A stretch of 64,000 nucleotides of DNA. Origin: Massilia sp. BJB1822 (GTDB lineage: Bacteria > Pseudomonadota > Gammaproteobacteria > Burkholderiales > Burkholderiaceae_D). Positions 36,916-46,251 of the stretch are shown here, piece by piece. Positions within the stretch are counted from its first letter, which is position 1. Every line of letters begins with the position of its first letter. The stretch is taken from positions 1 through 64,000 of the forward strand of contig NZ_JABWEB010000013.1 in assembly GCF_013369485.1 (NCBI RefSeq), written 5' to 3'. The position numbers and the translations under genes were made by a program. The notes beneath the pieces are model-generated. The model searched no databases and was not told where the DNA came from. It worked only from the letters and a program-made list of their open reading frames with translations.

Positions 36916-38175
36916 TCAGTTGGCGCCGGACTCGAACCAGTCGCCAATCAGTTTGCGTTCGCCATCGGTCATCTGGGTCAGATTCGCCAGCGGCATGTCC
37001 TTGCTCTGCACCACGCGCTGATACACCTTGGCGGCGTGCTGGCGCGTCAGCTCCGGCGTCTGCAGCATCAAGCCGCTCGGCGGCGATGCGAAACCGGCCT
37101 GCGTCGGCTGGGCCGAGTGGCAGGAAGCGCAGCGCTGCTGGATCACTTCCTGCACCTTGGCGATGTCGGGATGGCCGGCTGCGACGGCCGATACCGCGCC
37201 AGCGTGGGCATCGGCATGCACATCGCCTGCGGCGGCCTGCGCCGGCTTCCGCGGTGCGGGAGCAATTGCAATCGCCACCGCCATCAGCAGGATCACGCCC
37301 GCAATCGGGTAGGCCACCGACACCTTGCCCGCATGGCGCAGATTGAAGAAGTGGCGGATCAGCACACCGGCGGCCATGATGGCAGCCAGAATCAGCCAGC
37401 TATGCGCATGGCCGTAAGTCATCGCGTAATGGTTGCTGATCATGATGAGCAGCACTGGCAGCGTGAAGTAGTTGTTATGCACGCTGCGCTGCTTGGCCTT
37501 CTTGCCGTAGATCGGATCGGGCGACTTCCCCTCCTTCATCGCCTCCACCAGCTTGCGCTGGCCGGGAATGATCACGAACAGCACATTCCCCACCATCATG
37601 GTGCCGATCATCGCACCGACATGGATATAGGCCGCGCGGCCGCTCAGCAGCTTGGTCAGCACAAAACCCGCCGCCACGATCAGCACGAACATCACCACGC
37701 CCAGCAAGCCTTCACGCTGGCCCAGCGGCGATTTGCACAGCAGGTCGTACACCAGCCAGCCCAGGGCCAGCGTGCCGAGGCCCACGCCAATCGCCTGCGC
37801 CGGGTTCAGATCGGCCACGCTGCGGTCGATCATCATGGCTGAAGCATTGAAGTAGTAGACGATGAAGAGCATGGCGAAGCCGCTCAGCCAGGTGGCATAG
37901 GCTTCCCATTTGAACCAGTGCAGCTCGGCCGGCAGTTCGGCCGGCGCCACCAGGTATTTCTGCGGGTTGTAGAAGCCGCCGCCGTGCACGGCCCACAGCT
38001 CGCCCATCACGCCTTTCTTGGCGAGCGGACTGCCCGCTTGCGGCGGCCGGATCGAGTTGTCCAGCCAGACGAAGTAAAAGGAGGCGCCGATCCAGGCAAT
38101 GCCGGTGATCAGGTGCAGCCAGCGCACCAAGAGGTTCAGCCACTCCACTCCATAGGGTCCGAATAGTGCTTCCAT
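36916..38175 (-). CDS. puuD: Membrane urate hydroxylase with cytochrome c domain
   Basis: Oxidises urate to 5-hydroxyisourate. It has 419 residues from the ATG at 38175 (MEALFGPYGVEWL), which has GGAAGAG upstream; the longer open frame beyond it is antisense to the LysR gene. There are about eight hydrophobic segments (for example HLITGIAWIGASFYFVW and GLLGVVMFVLIVAAGFVL) with conserved HNNYFTLPVLLIMISNHY. A C-terminal cytochrome c domain has CASCH near residue 347. This bipartite layout is the PuuD type known from Agrobacterium-like purine clusters. Confidence 0.93.
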   Translation of the reverse strand: MEALFGPYGVEWLNLLVRWLHLITGIAWIGASFYFVWLDNSIRPPQAGSPLAKKGVMGELWAVHGGGFYNPQKYLVAPAELPAELHWFKWEAYATWLSGFAMLFIVYYFNASAMMIDRSVADLNPAQAIGVGLGTLALGWLVYDLLCKSPLGQREGLLGVVMFVLIVAAGFVLTKLLSGRAAYIHVGAMIGTMMVGNVLFVIIPGQRKLVEAMKEGKSPDPIYGKKAKQRSVHNNYFTLPVLLIMISNHYAMTYGHAHSWLILAAIMAAGVLIRHFFNLRHAGKVSVAYPIAGVILLMAVAIAIAPAPRKPAQAAAGDVHADAHAGAVSAVAAGHPDIAKVQEVIQQRCASCHSAQPTQAGFASPPSGLMLQTPELTRQHAAKVYQRVVQSKDMPLANLTQMTDGERKLIGDWFESGAN

Positions 38176-38436
38176 GTCTCTTCCATTTTGTTGTCCCATC
38201 TGCCTCTGCGGGCAATTCAGATGGCTGAGGTCCGGTCGTTCTTCCATCGCCGCTACGACCGTCATGACCGGCTTTGCGCCGGGGTGAGTGAAAAGATAAG
38301 GGTTGAAGGCGCGCCCCGTCCTGCATGTTTTTTTATAACTGCCATATGCGCGGACATATACATGCAAGGCCCGGAAATATGCGACTCTCCATTCGATACA
38401 TATAAAAGCGCCAATGAGCGCAAGAGGAGACAAGCC
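38176..38436. promoter_or_regulatory. Divergent control region puuD/LysR
   Basis: 261 bases between two divergent starts. Bases 38330-38410 are AT-rich with repeated ATATG/CATAT elements (around 38342, 38353 and 38379), the sort of sequence a LysR-type regulator binds. No single T-N11-A box stands out, and no promoter hexamers are called. Confidence 0.4.
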
Positions 38437-39372
38437 ATGTCGCGGTTGCCGGAACATCTGGATCTGCATCTGATCCGCATTCTGTATTTGCTGTTGTGTG
38501 AAAAGAACGTCTCGCGCGTGGCGCTGAAACTGAATCAGCCGCAGCCCTCGATCTCGGCCTCGCTGCGCCGCCTGCGCGAGCTGACCGGCGACCCCTTGCT
38601 GGTGCGCGGCGGGCGCGGCATGGTGCCGACCCAGCACGGCGAAAGCCTGCTCAAGCCCGCCAAGCGCATTCTCGACGAAACCGAGAACCTGTTCATGCCG
38701 AAAACGGCCTTCGTGCCGCTTGAGGAAGCGCGCACCTTCCACATCGCCGCGCCGGACTATATGAACACCCAGTTCTTCACCGAAGTGATCGCCCGCTTGC
38801 GCCGCGAATCGCCGCGCAGCCGCATGGTGATCCATGCGCTGGGGCCGGAATCCGACTATGTGCGCCTGCTGTCGGACGGCGAGCTCGATCTGGTGGTCGC
38901 CAACTGGGACGAGCCGCCCGCCCACTTGCACATCTCCAAGCTGTTCGACGATCCCATCGTCTGCCTGATGCGCGCCAACACGGCGTATGCGCGCCGCACC
39001 AACAAGGATGGCATGACGGTCGAAGACTATCTCTCGCTGCCGCATGCCGCACCAACCCAGATCCTGCCCGGCTACCACGGCAACATCGATGCCTTCCTCG
39101 AACAGCAGAATATGGAACGCAATGTGGTGGTCGAATCGGCCCACTTCCGCATGCTGCCGTATATGGTGGCGCAGACCGATCTGGTGCTGACGGCAGGCCA
39201 GCAGTTCGCCAGCTATTACGAAAACACGCTGGGCCTCAAGTCCTACAAGGTGCCGGTCAAATTCCCGCCGCTGCGCTTCTACCAGCTGTGGCACGAGCGC
39301 TCACACCAGGCCACCGAACACAAATGGCTGCGCGCCCAGGTCGCGGCTGCGGCCAAGCTGCTGTCGAAGTGA
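38437..39372 (+). CDS. LysR-family regulator of the purine cluster
   Basis: 311 residues. The helix-turn-helix (VSRVALKLNQPQPSISASLRR then LRELTGDPLLVRGGRGMVPT) is of the NodD/PcpR-like type in which the pair QPSISA is typical, and the effector domain follows. The ATG at 38437 has AGAGGA upstream; earlier in-frame starts lie in the promoter region. Divergent from puuD and upstream of the permease-xdh genes, so it is the probable regulator of both, perhaps sensing a purine or urate. Confidence 0.9.
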   Translation: MSRLPEHLDLHLIRILYLLLCEKNVSRVALKLNQPQPSISASLRRLRELTGDPLLVRGGRGMVPTQHGESLLKPAKRILDETENLFMPKTAFVPLEEARTFHIAAPDYMNTQFFTEVIARLRRESPRSRMVIHALGPESDYVRLLSDGELDLVVANWDEPPAHLHISKLFDDPIVCLMRANTAYARRTNKDGMTVEDYLSLPHAAPTQILPGYHGNIDAFLEQQNMERNVVVESAHFRMLPYMVAQTDLVLTAGQQFASYYENTLGLKSYKVPVKFPPLRFYQLWHERSHQATEHKWLRAQVAAAAKLLSK

Positions 39373-39411
39373 TGTTGTTTTTGAGGCCGCAGCGGGCGCT
39401 TATAGCGGCAA

Positions 39412-39431
39412 GCCGATAGCTGGTATTCGGC
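39412..39431. promoter_or_regulatory. Inverted repeat upstream of the purine permease
   Basis: GCCGA (39412-39416) and TCGGC (39427-39431) form a 10-base-gapped dyad in the 193-base gap between the LysR gene and the permease. It is a possible regulator site but could arise by chance. Confidence 0.3.
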
Positions 39432-39565
39432 TGGCGATACGAGCAAGCCTGTTATTTGCACGACATTAGATACGCTGCGGCCCTTTCCGCACAACGCCAA
39501 TTTTTCGACCGGCATAGACCGGCGAGTTTTCCGGCGTCAAAAAACCATAAACAGAGACACGAGAC

Positions 39566-40864
39566 ATGAACTTCCTTGAAAACTTCTTCAAGCTGAGTGC
39601 TAACGGCACCACCGTGCGCACCGAGCTTCTGGCTGGCCTCACCACCTTCCTGACGATGGCCTACATCATCTTCGTCAACCCCTCGATCCTGGGCGATGCC
39701 GGCATGCCCAAGGACGCGGTCTTCGTCGCCACCTGCGTGGCGGCGGCGGTGGGCACCCTCATCATGGGCCTGTATGCGAACTATCCGATCGGCCTGGCGC
39801 CGAGCATGGGCCTGAACGCCTACTTCGCCTACGGCGTGGTGAAAGGCATGGGCTTTACCTGGGAGGCGGCGCTGGGCGCGGTGTTCATTTCCGGCTGCCT
39901 GTTCCTGTTCGTCAGCCTGTTCAAGATCCGTGAACTCATCATCAACAGCATTCCACCCTCGCTGCGCATCGCCATCCCGGCCGGCATCGGCCTGTTCCTG
40001 GCGCTGATCTCGCTGAAGAACGCGGGCATCGTGGTGGCCAGTCCCGCCACCTTCGTCACCATGGGCGACCTGCATTCGCCCGCGCCGGTGCTGGCCATTC
40101 TCGGCTTCCTCATCATCGTGGCGCTGGACCGGCTGCGCGTGCCGGGCGCCCTGCTGATCGGCATCCTGTCGGTCACGGTGCTGAGCTTTTTCTTCGGTGG
40201 CAACCACTTCAACGGCATTGTCTCCGCCCCGCCCTCGCTGGCGCCGACCGTGATGAAGCTGGACCTGATGGGCGCCATCGCCCATGGTCTGATCAATGTG
40301 GTGCTGGTCTTCTTCCTGGTTGAACTGTTCGATGCCACCGGCACCCTGATCGGCGTGGCGCAGCGCGCCGGTCTGCTCAAGAACGGCAAGATGGACCGCA
40401 TGAACCGCGCCCTGCTGGCCGACAGCGGCGCCATCGTCGTCGGCTCCGTGCTCGGCACCTCCAGCACCACCGCCTACATCGAAAGCGCGGCCGGCGTGCA
40501 GGAAGGCGGCCGCACCGGCCTGACCGCCGTCGCCATCGCCGTGCTGTTCCTGCTCTGCCTCTTCATCGCGCCGCTGGCCGGCGTGGTGCCCGCCTACGCC
40601 ACCGCGCCGGCCCTGTTCTTCGTGGCCTGCCTGATGCTGCGCGAACTGGCCGAAATCAACTGGCATGAAACCACCGAATGCGTGCCGGCCGTGGTCACGG
40701 CCCTGGTCATGCCCTTCACCTATTCGATTGCCAACGGCCTGGCGCTGGGCTTCATCAGCTACGCCGTGCTCAAACTCCTGACCGGCCAGCACCGCCAGGT
40801 TAGCACCGTGATCTGGGGGATCGCCGGCGTCTTCCTGTTCAAAACCATTTACCTGCCTGGCTGA
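39566..40864 (+). CDS. NCS2-family purine permease (guanine/hypoxanthine/xanthine type)
   Basis: 432 residues with 12 or more hydrophobic segments. The AzgA/GhxP-type signatures are present: TELLAGLTTFLTMAYIIFVNP near the start, GLAPSMGLNAYFAYGVV, and GTSSTTAYIESAAGVQEGGRTGL. It imports nucleobases across the inner membrane with protons. It sits 15 bases before xdhA, so substrate uptake and oxidation are in one operon. Confidence 0.93.
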   Translation: MNFLENFFKLSANGTTVRTELLAGLTTFLTMAYIIFVNPSILGDAGMPKDAVFVATCVAAAVGTLIMGLYANYPIGLAPSMGLNAYFAYGVVKGMGFTWEAALGAVFISGCLFLFVSLFKIRELIINSIPPSLRIAIPAGIGLFLALISLKNAGIVVASPATFVTMGDLHSPAPVLAILGFLIIVALDRLRVPGALLIGILSVTVLSFFFGGNHFNGIVSAPPSLAPTVMKLDLMGAIAHGLINVVLVFFLVELFDATGTLIGVAQRAGLLKNGKMDRMNRALLADSGAIVVGSVLGTSSTTAYIESAAGVQEGGRTGLTAVAIAVLFLLCLFIAPLAGVVPAYATAPALFFVACLMLRELAEINWHETTECVPAVVTALVMPFTYSIANGLALGFISYAVLKLLTGQHRQVSTVIWGIAGVFLFKTIYLPG

Positions 40865-40879
40865 TTCTGGAGAAGCACG

Positions 40880-42370
40880 ATGTCCGAACCGATTCGTTTC
40901 TACTACCAGGGCAAGGTGCGCGAAGCCAGCGCCCTGTCGCCCACGCGCACAGTCCTGCAGCATCTGCGCGAAGACTTGCACTGCACCGGCACCAAGGAAG
41001 GCTGCGCCGAAGGCGACTGCGGCGCCTGCACCGTGGTGATCGGCACGCTGAAGGATGGCGGCCTTGAGCTGAAAAGCGTCAACTCCTGCATACAGTTCCT
41101 GCCCACGCTGGACGGCAAAGCCCTGTTCACCGTGGAAGACCTGAAACAGGACGACGGCCGCCTGCATCCGGTGCAGCAAGCCCTGGTGGAATGCCATGGA
41201 TCGCAATGCGGCTTCTGTACGCCGGGCTTTGCCATGTCGCTCTGGAGCCTGTACCTGAAGCAGGAAAACGCCGCCGAATCGCCCTGCCGCAAGCAGATCG
41301 ACGAAACCCTGTCCGGCAATCTATGCCGCTGCACCGGCTACCGCCCCATCATCGATGCGGCCCAGCGCATGGGCGAACTGCCGCATGCCGCCTTCGACCG
41401 CGCCGCCGTGCAGGCCGCGCTGGAAAGCCTGCAAAGGGAGCGCATGTTCAGCTACACCCATGGCGGCCAGACCTTCCATGCGCCGCGCACGCTGGACGAA
41501 CTGGCGGCCCTGCGCGCCGCCAAGCCTGCGGCCACCATCCTCTCCGGCTCCACCGATGTGGGCCTGTGGGTGACGAAACAGATGCGCAATCTGGGCGATG
41601 TGATCTATGTGCGCCAGGTTCCCGAGCTGCTGCGCATGCGGACTTACGGCGGCATCCTCGAAATCGGCGCCGCCGTCTCGCTGGACGACGCCTACCGCGC
41701 CATCTGCGAGCACTATCCGCAGGAATTGACGGAGCTGTGGCAGCGCTTTGCCTCCCAGCCCATCCGCAATACCGGCACCCTGGGCGGCAGCGTCGCCAAC
41801 GGCTCGCCCATCGGCGATTCGGCGCCGTGGATGATTGCGCTCGGCGCGCGCATCGTGCTGCGCAGCACCGAAGGCCAGCGCACCATGCCGCTGCAGGACT
41901 TCTACCTCGACTATATGAAGAAGGACTGGCAGCCCGGCGAATTCGTGGAAGCCGTGCGCATCCCCCTGCCCCACACCGGCCTGCAGTTCCGTACCTACAA
42001 ACTGGCCAAGCGCTACGACCAGGATATTTCGGCCGTCTGCGCCGCTTTTGCCATGACCCTGGACAAGACCGGCATCGCGCGCAATGTGCATATCGCTTTC
42101 GGCGGGATGGCCGCTACCTCGCGCCGCGCGCCGCTGGCCGAAGCCGCGCTGGAAGGCCAACCATGGAACGAGAACGCCCTCAGCGCCGCCATGGCCGCCT
42201 TGGCCCAGGATTACACCCCGCTCAGCGATATGCGCGCCAGCGCGCGCTACCGCATGCGCAGCGCGCAAAACCTGCTGCGCCGCTTCTGGCTTGAAACGCG
42301 TCCGGAGCAGCCCCAGCCCGCCGCCGAGATCAACGCTTTCGCCTACTCAGATAACTACGCACTCGCATGA
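40880..42370 (+). CDS. xdhA: Xanthine dehydrogenase small subunit (FeS and FAD)
   Basis: 496 residues. The N-terminal [2Fe-2S] domains have CTGTKEGCAEGDCGACTVV, then CGFCTPG and the second cluster NLCRCTGYRPI. An FAD-binding domain follows (TILSGSTDVGLWVTK, GGSVANGSPIGDSAPWMIAL), and a CO dehydrogenase flavoprotein C-terminal part. With XdhB it oxidises hypoxanthine and xanthine to urate. The stop overlaps xdhB by ATGA. Confidence 0.96.
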   Translation: MSEPIRFYYQGKVREASALSPTRTVLQHLREDLHCTGTKEGCAEGDCGACTVVIGTLKDGGLELKSVNSCIQFLPTLDGKALFTVEDLKQDDGRLHPVQQALVECHGSQCGFCTPGFAMSLWSLYLKQENAAESPCRKQIDETLSGNLCRCTGYRPIIDAAQRMGELPHAAFDRAAVQAALESLQRERMFSYTHGGQTFHAPRTLDELAALRAAKPAATILSGSTDVGLWVTKQMRNLGDVIYVRQVPELLRMRTYGGILEIGAAVSLDDAYRAICEHYPQELTELWQRFASQPIRNTGTLGGSVANGSPIGDSAPWMIALGARIVLRSTEGQRTMPLQDFYLDYMKKDWQPGEFVEAVRIPLPHTGLQFRTYKLAKRYDQDISAVCAAFAMTLDKTGIARNVHIAFGGMAATSRRAPLAEAALEGQPWNENALSAAMAALAQDYTPLSDMRASARYRMRSAQNLLRRFWLETRPEQPQPAAEINAFAYSDNYALA

Positions 42371-44718
42371 ACAGCAAAACCGAAGCATTCCTGACGCCGG
42401 AATCGGTCAAGGCATGGGCTGAAGTCGGCCTCTCGCATCCGCACGAATCGGCCATCCTGCACGTCCTGGGCGAAGCCACCTATACCGACGACATTCCCGA
42501 AGCCCAGGGCACACTGCACGCGGCGCTAGGCCTGTCGGCCAAGGCGCATGCGCGCATCGCGGCGTTGAACCTGGCGCCGGTGCTGGCCGCACCGGGCGTG
42601 GTGGCGGCCTATACCTGGCGCGACATCCCCGGTACCAACGACTGCGGCCCCATCATCCACGACGATCCGATCCTGGCCGAGGAAAAGGTCGAATATGTGG
42701 GCCAGCCCATCTTCGTCGTGGTGGCAGACTCGCACGACAATGCCCGCCGCGCCGCGCGCAAGGCCGTGGTGCAGTACGAGGAGCTGCCCGCCATCCTGAC
42801 GCCGGAAGCGGCGCGCGATGCGCAATCCTTCGTGGTGCCACCCATGCGCCTGGCGCGCGGCGATGCGCAGCAGGCGCTGGAAGCCTCGCCGCATCGCGTG
42901 AAAGGCAAGCTGCATGTGGGCGGACAGGAGCAGTTCTACCTCGAAGGCCAGATTTCCTACGCCATCCCCAAGGAAGGCGAAGGCATGCTGGTGCTGTGCT
43001 CCACCCAGCACCCGACCGAGATGCAGCATGTGGTGGCGCACGCCCTGCACCGCCCGTCGCACGCCATCGTGGTCGAATGCCGGCGCATGGGCGGCGGCTT
43101 TGGCGGCAAGGAATCGCAATCGGCGCTGTGGGCCGCCTGCGCCGCCATCAGCGCGGCCAAGCTGAAACGCCCCGTCAAACTGCGCGCCGACCGCGACGAC
43201 GATATGATGGTGACGGGCAAACGCCACTGCTTCTACTACGAATACGAGATCGGCCACGATGCGGACGGCCGCATCACCGCCGCCAAGGTCGAGATGGTGT
43301 CGCGCGCCGGCTTCTCGGCCGATCTTTCGGCGCCGGTCGCTACGCGCGCCATCTGCCACTTCGACAATACCTACTACCTGAGCGACGTCGATATTCGCGC
43401 CATGGCGGGCAAAACGAATACGCAGTCGAACACCGCCTTCCGCGGCTTCGGCGGTCCGCAAGGCGCGATCGCCATCGAATACATCGTGGACGAAATCGCG
43501 CGCAACTTGGGCAAGGATGCACTGGACGTCCGCAAGATCAATTTCTACGGCCGCAATGATGAGGAAGGCCGCAACGTCACGCAATACGGCCAGAAGGTGG
43601 TCGACAACGTCATCCACGAACTGGTGGCCCAATTGGAGCACGACAGCGCCTACCGCGCCCGCCGCGCCGCCATCGACGAATTCAATGCGCGCAGCGTGGT
43701 GCTGAAGAAAGGCATGGCGCTGACGCCTGTGAAGTTCGGCATCGCCTTCAACGTGACCCACTTCAACCAGGCCGGCGCGCTGGTTCACATCTATACGGAC
43801 GGTTCGGTGCTGGTCAACCATGGCGGCACGGAGATGGGCCAGGGCATCAACACCAAGGTTTGCCAGGTGGTGGCGCATGAACTGGGCATTCCGCTGCACC
43901 GCGTGCGCATCAGCGCCACCGATACCAGCAAGGTCGCCAACACGTCGGCCACCGCAGCATCCACCGGCGCGGACCTGAACGGCAAGGCGGCGCAGGACGC
44001 GGCCCACACCCTGCGCCAGCGCCTTGCGACCTTCGCCGCCGCGCAATTCGGCTGCGAACTGGCCGAGTTGCAGTTCGCCGATGGCGTGGTGTATGGCGGA
44101 ACAGGAGCGGCCATGTCCTTCGCCGATCTGGTGCAGAAGGCATACCTGGCGCGCATCCAGCTCTGGTCGGATGGTTTCTACGCCACGCCTGGCCTGAGCT
44201 GGGATCCGAAAACCATGAGCGGCAATCCCTTCGGCTATTTCGCCTATGGCGCTTCGGTGTCGGAAGTGATCGTCGATACGCTGACGGGGGAATGGAAGCT
44301 GCTGGAAGCGAACGCGCTTTACGATGCGGGCAATTCGCTGAACCCGGCCATCGACATCGGTCAGGTGGAGGGCGCCTTCATCCAGGGCATGGGTTGGCTG
44401 ACGACGGAGGAGCTGTGGTGGAACGCGGGCGGCAAGCTGATGACGCACGCGCCATCGACCTACAAGATTCCGGCGATATCGGACTGCCCGCGCAATCTGG
44501 ACGTGAAGCTGTTCAAGAACCGCAACAGCTTCGACAGCATCCACCGCTCCAAGGCGGTGGGCGAACCGCCGCTGCTGCTGCCCTTCTCGGTGTTCCTGGC
44601 GATCCGCGACGCGGTGTCGGCGGTGGGTGGGCACCGCCACAATCCGCCGCTGCGCGCCCCGGCCACCTGCGAAGCCATACTCGACGCCATCGACGCCGTG
44701 CGCGCTACTGCGGATTAA
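42367..44718 (+). CDS. xdhB: Xanthine dehydrogenase molybdenum-binding subunit
   Basis: 783 residues of the molybdopterin-binding large subunit. Recognisable are GEATYTDDIPE, GGQEQFYLEGQ, RRMGGGFGGKESQ, TAFRGFGGPQGA and the active-site end SKAVGEPPLLLPFSV with its catalytic glutamate. Overlaps xdhA by ATGA. No xdhC-type maturation gene follows: the next gene is yceH on the opposite strand, 2 bases away. Confidence 0.96.
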   Translation: MNSKTEAFLTPESVKAWAEVGLSHPHESAILHVLGEATYTDDIPEAQGTLHAALGLSAKAHARIAALNLAPVLAAPGVVAAYTWRDIPGTNDCGPIIHDDPILAEEKVEYVGQPIFVVVADSHDNARRAARKAVVQYEELPAILTPEAARDAQSFVVPPMRLARGDAQQALEASPHRVKGKLHVGGQEQFYLEGQISYAIPKEGEGMLVLCSTQHPTEMQHVVAHALHRPSHAIVVECRRMGGGFGGKESQSALWAACAAISAAKLKRPVKLRADRDDDMMVTGKRHCFYYEYEIGHDADGRITAAKVEMVSRAGFSADLSAPVATRAICHFDNTYYLSDVDIRAMAGKTNTQSNTAFRGFGGPQGAIAIEYIVDEIARNLGKDALDVRKINFYGRNDEEGRNVTQYGQKVVDNVIHELVAQLEHDSAYRARRAAIDEFNARSVVLKKGMALTPVKFGIAFNVTHFNQAGALVHIYTDGSVLVNHGGTEMGQGINTKVCQVVAHELGIPLHRVRISATDTSKVANTSATAASTGADLNGKAAQDAAHTLRQRLATFAAAQFGCELAELQFADGVVYGGTGAAMSFADLVQKAYLARIQLWSDGFYATPGLSWDPKTMSGNPFGYFAYGASVSEVIVDTLTGEWKLLEANALYDAGNSLNPAIDIGQVEGAFIQGMGWLTTEELWWNAGGKLMTHAPSTYKIPAISDCPRNLDVKLFKNRNSFDSIHRSKAVGEPPLLLPFSVFLAIRDAVSAVGGHRHNPPLRAPATCEAILDAIDAVRATAD

Positions 44719-44720
44719 GC

Positions 44721-45404
44721 TTACTCGAACTGTTTTTTGAACTGCTCGAACTGCGCGGCGAGGTCGGCGAAATCGGCGCGCAGCTGCTGGACTTCCTGCT
44801 CCAGCTGGGCCACGCGGTCGTTGCGCGAGCCGCTGCTGACGCTTGCGGCGTAACCGGCGGCGGTTTCCTCGCGCGCCAGCACTTCTTCGCCACCCAGCAG
44901 CTGGCCGTAGCGCGGCTCCTTGGTGCCGGGCGCCAGCGCCAGCTTGGCCACCAGCGGCGGGTATTTGTCGATCAGGAATTGCAGCGCGGTTTCCACCTCG
45001 GCCACGCTCTTGAATTCGTGCATGCGGCCGCTGCGCGTGCGGATTTCGCCCGCCGTCTGCAGGCCGCGCAGCATCAGCATCGTGAGGACGGCAACCTTGT
45101 CCTGCTCCAGCGACCACTTGATGCGCATGCGGTGCTCGTATTTGCTGACGCGCGCGCCGGCCTGGCTGATCTGGTTCACCAGACGGCGTTCGATCAGGCG
45201 CTGCAGCACGTCGGACACGGTGTCTTCCGACAGCTGCATCACCGGGTCGCGGCTGGAAAGCTGGTTGCAGCCATTCGTGATGGCGTTCAGCGACATCGGG
45301 TAGTTATCCGGCGTCAGCGCTTCCTTTTCGGCCAGCACCGCCAGCACGCGGATTTCAAACGGGTCCAGGGTATCGGCGTTATCCGCCGCGGCTTCCATGC
45401 TCAT
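44721..45404 (-). CDS. yceH: YceH-family (DUF480) protein
   Basis: 227 residues. The DUF480 signature is clear: LDPFEIRVLAVLAEKEALTPDNYPMSLNAITNGCNQLSSRDPV, then a tandem winged-helix layout and a C-terminal coiled coil (RVAQLEQEVQQLRADFADLAAQF). Function is unknown; family members are widespread in proteobacteria. It ends 2 bases from xdhB and is 9 bases downstream-adjacent to cysE on the same strand only in orientation. Confidence 0.92.
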   Translation of the reverse strand: MSMEAAADNADTLDPFEIRVLAVLAEKEALTPDNYPMSLNAITNGCNQLSSRDPVMQLSEDTVSDVLQRLIERRLVNQISQAGARVSKYEHRMRIKWSLEQDKVAVLTMLMLRGLQTAGEIRTRSGRMHEFKSVAEVETALQFLIDKYPPLVAKLALAPGTKEPRYGQLLGGEEVLAREETAAGYAASVSSGSRNDRVAQLEQEVQQLRADFADLAAQFEQFKKQFE

Positions 45405-45413
45405 GCTTTTCCT

Positions 45414-46160
45414 TTACTCGACAAGCTTGTTCAATTGCGCCGGGTCGAAATTCTCGCACTCGGCAATCTTGGGGCAATCCAGCCCCGCCGCTTTCAACAC
45501 CGCCATGATGCGCTCAATCTGCTGCTCCTGGGCCTCGGCATGGCTGATCAGGCCAAGCAAGGCCTTGGACAGCGGATCGTCCCCGTTCGGCGTCACGCCA
45601 TAGGCCGAGAACAGGCGCGAGGCTGCGGAGCCATAGCCATGCTGGTCCTTCTGCACGATATGGGCCGGATTGCCCACCGCCGTGGCGCCCGCCGGCACGG
45701 CCTTCAGCAGCACGGCATTGGAGCCGACCTTGGCATACTCGCCCACCGTAAAGCCGCCCAGCACCTTGGCGCCCGCGCCGACGATGACGCCGCGCTCCAG
45801 CGTGGGATGGCGCTTGGCCCCCGCGTGCAGCGAGGTGCCGCCCAGCGTCACGCCCTGGTAGATGGTGCAATCGTCCCCCACCTCGGCCGTTTCGCCGATC
45901 ACTACGCCAAAACCGTGATCGATAAAGACGCGGTTGCCGATCTTCGCGCCGGGATGAATCTCGATGCCGGTGACGATGCGCGCCAGATAGGAGATGAAGC
46001 GGCCCGGCCATTTCAGGCCGTGGGTCCAGCACCAGCGCGCCGCGCGGTGCGCGGCGATGGCTTGCAAGCCGGGATAACAGGTCAGCACCTCCCAGCCGTT
46101 GCGGGCTGCGGGATCGCGTTCGATGATGCTGCTGATGTCCTGGCGTAATTGGCGAAACAT
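45414..46160 (-). CDS. cysE: Serine O-acetyltransferase
   Basis: Transfers acetyl from acetyl-CoA to serine, the first step of cysteine synthesis. Left-handed beta-helix hexapeptide repeats run from IEIHPGAKIGNRVFIDHG through IYQGVTLGG to VKVGS-like turns, with the catalytic HG pair. I chose the ATG at 46160 (MFRQLRQDIS), giving 248 residues as in other short CysE; an upstream ATG at 46214 would add an implausible MRYHERIRIS extension. The C-terminal regulatory tail is present but shorter than the E. coli one. Confidence 0.93.
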   Translation of the reverse strand: MFRQLRQDISSIIERDPAARNGWEVLTCYPGLQAIAAHRAARWCWTHGLKWPGRFISYLARIVTGIEIHPGAKIGNRVFIDHGFGVVIGETAEVGDDCTIYQGVTLGGTSLHAGAKRHPTLERGVIVGAGAKVLGGFTVGEYAKVGSNAVLLKAVPAGATAVGNPAHIVQKDQHGYGSAASRLFSAYGVTPNGDDPLSKALLGLISHAEAQEQQIERIMAVLKAAGLDCPKIAECENFDPAQLNKLVE

Positions 46161-46251
46161 GAAAGCGAAACAGAAAATGCGCGGTGAAATGCGGATACGC
46201 TCATGGTAGCGCATCCGCCGGGGGAATGCTGGAGGGGAAACGCGGCTGCGC

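Noticed and set aside
38176..39294. Open frame extending puuD upstream
   Set aside because: Antisense to the LysR gene at 38437-39372; the PuuD family start is at 38175.
42526..45117. 863-codon open frame on the minus strand
   Set aside because: Antisense shadow of xdhB and yceH caused by high-GC codon bias; composition is rich in H, R, A and G without any domain.
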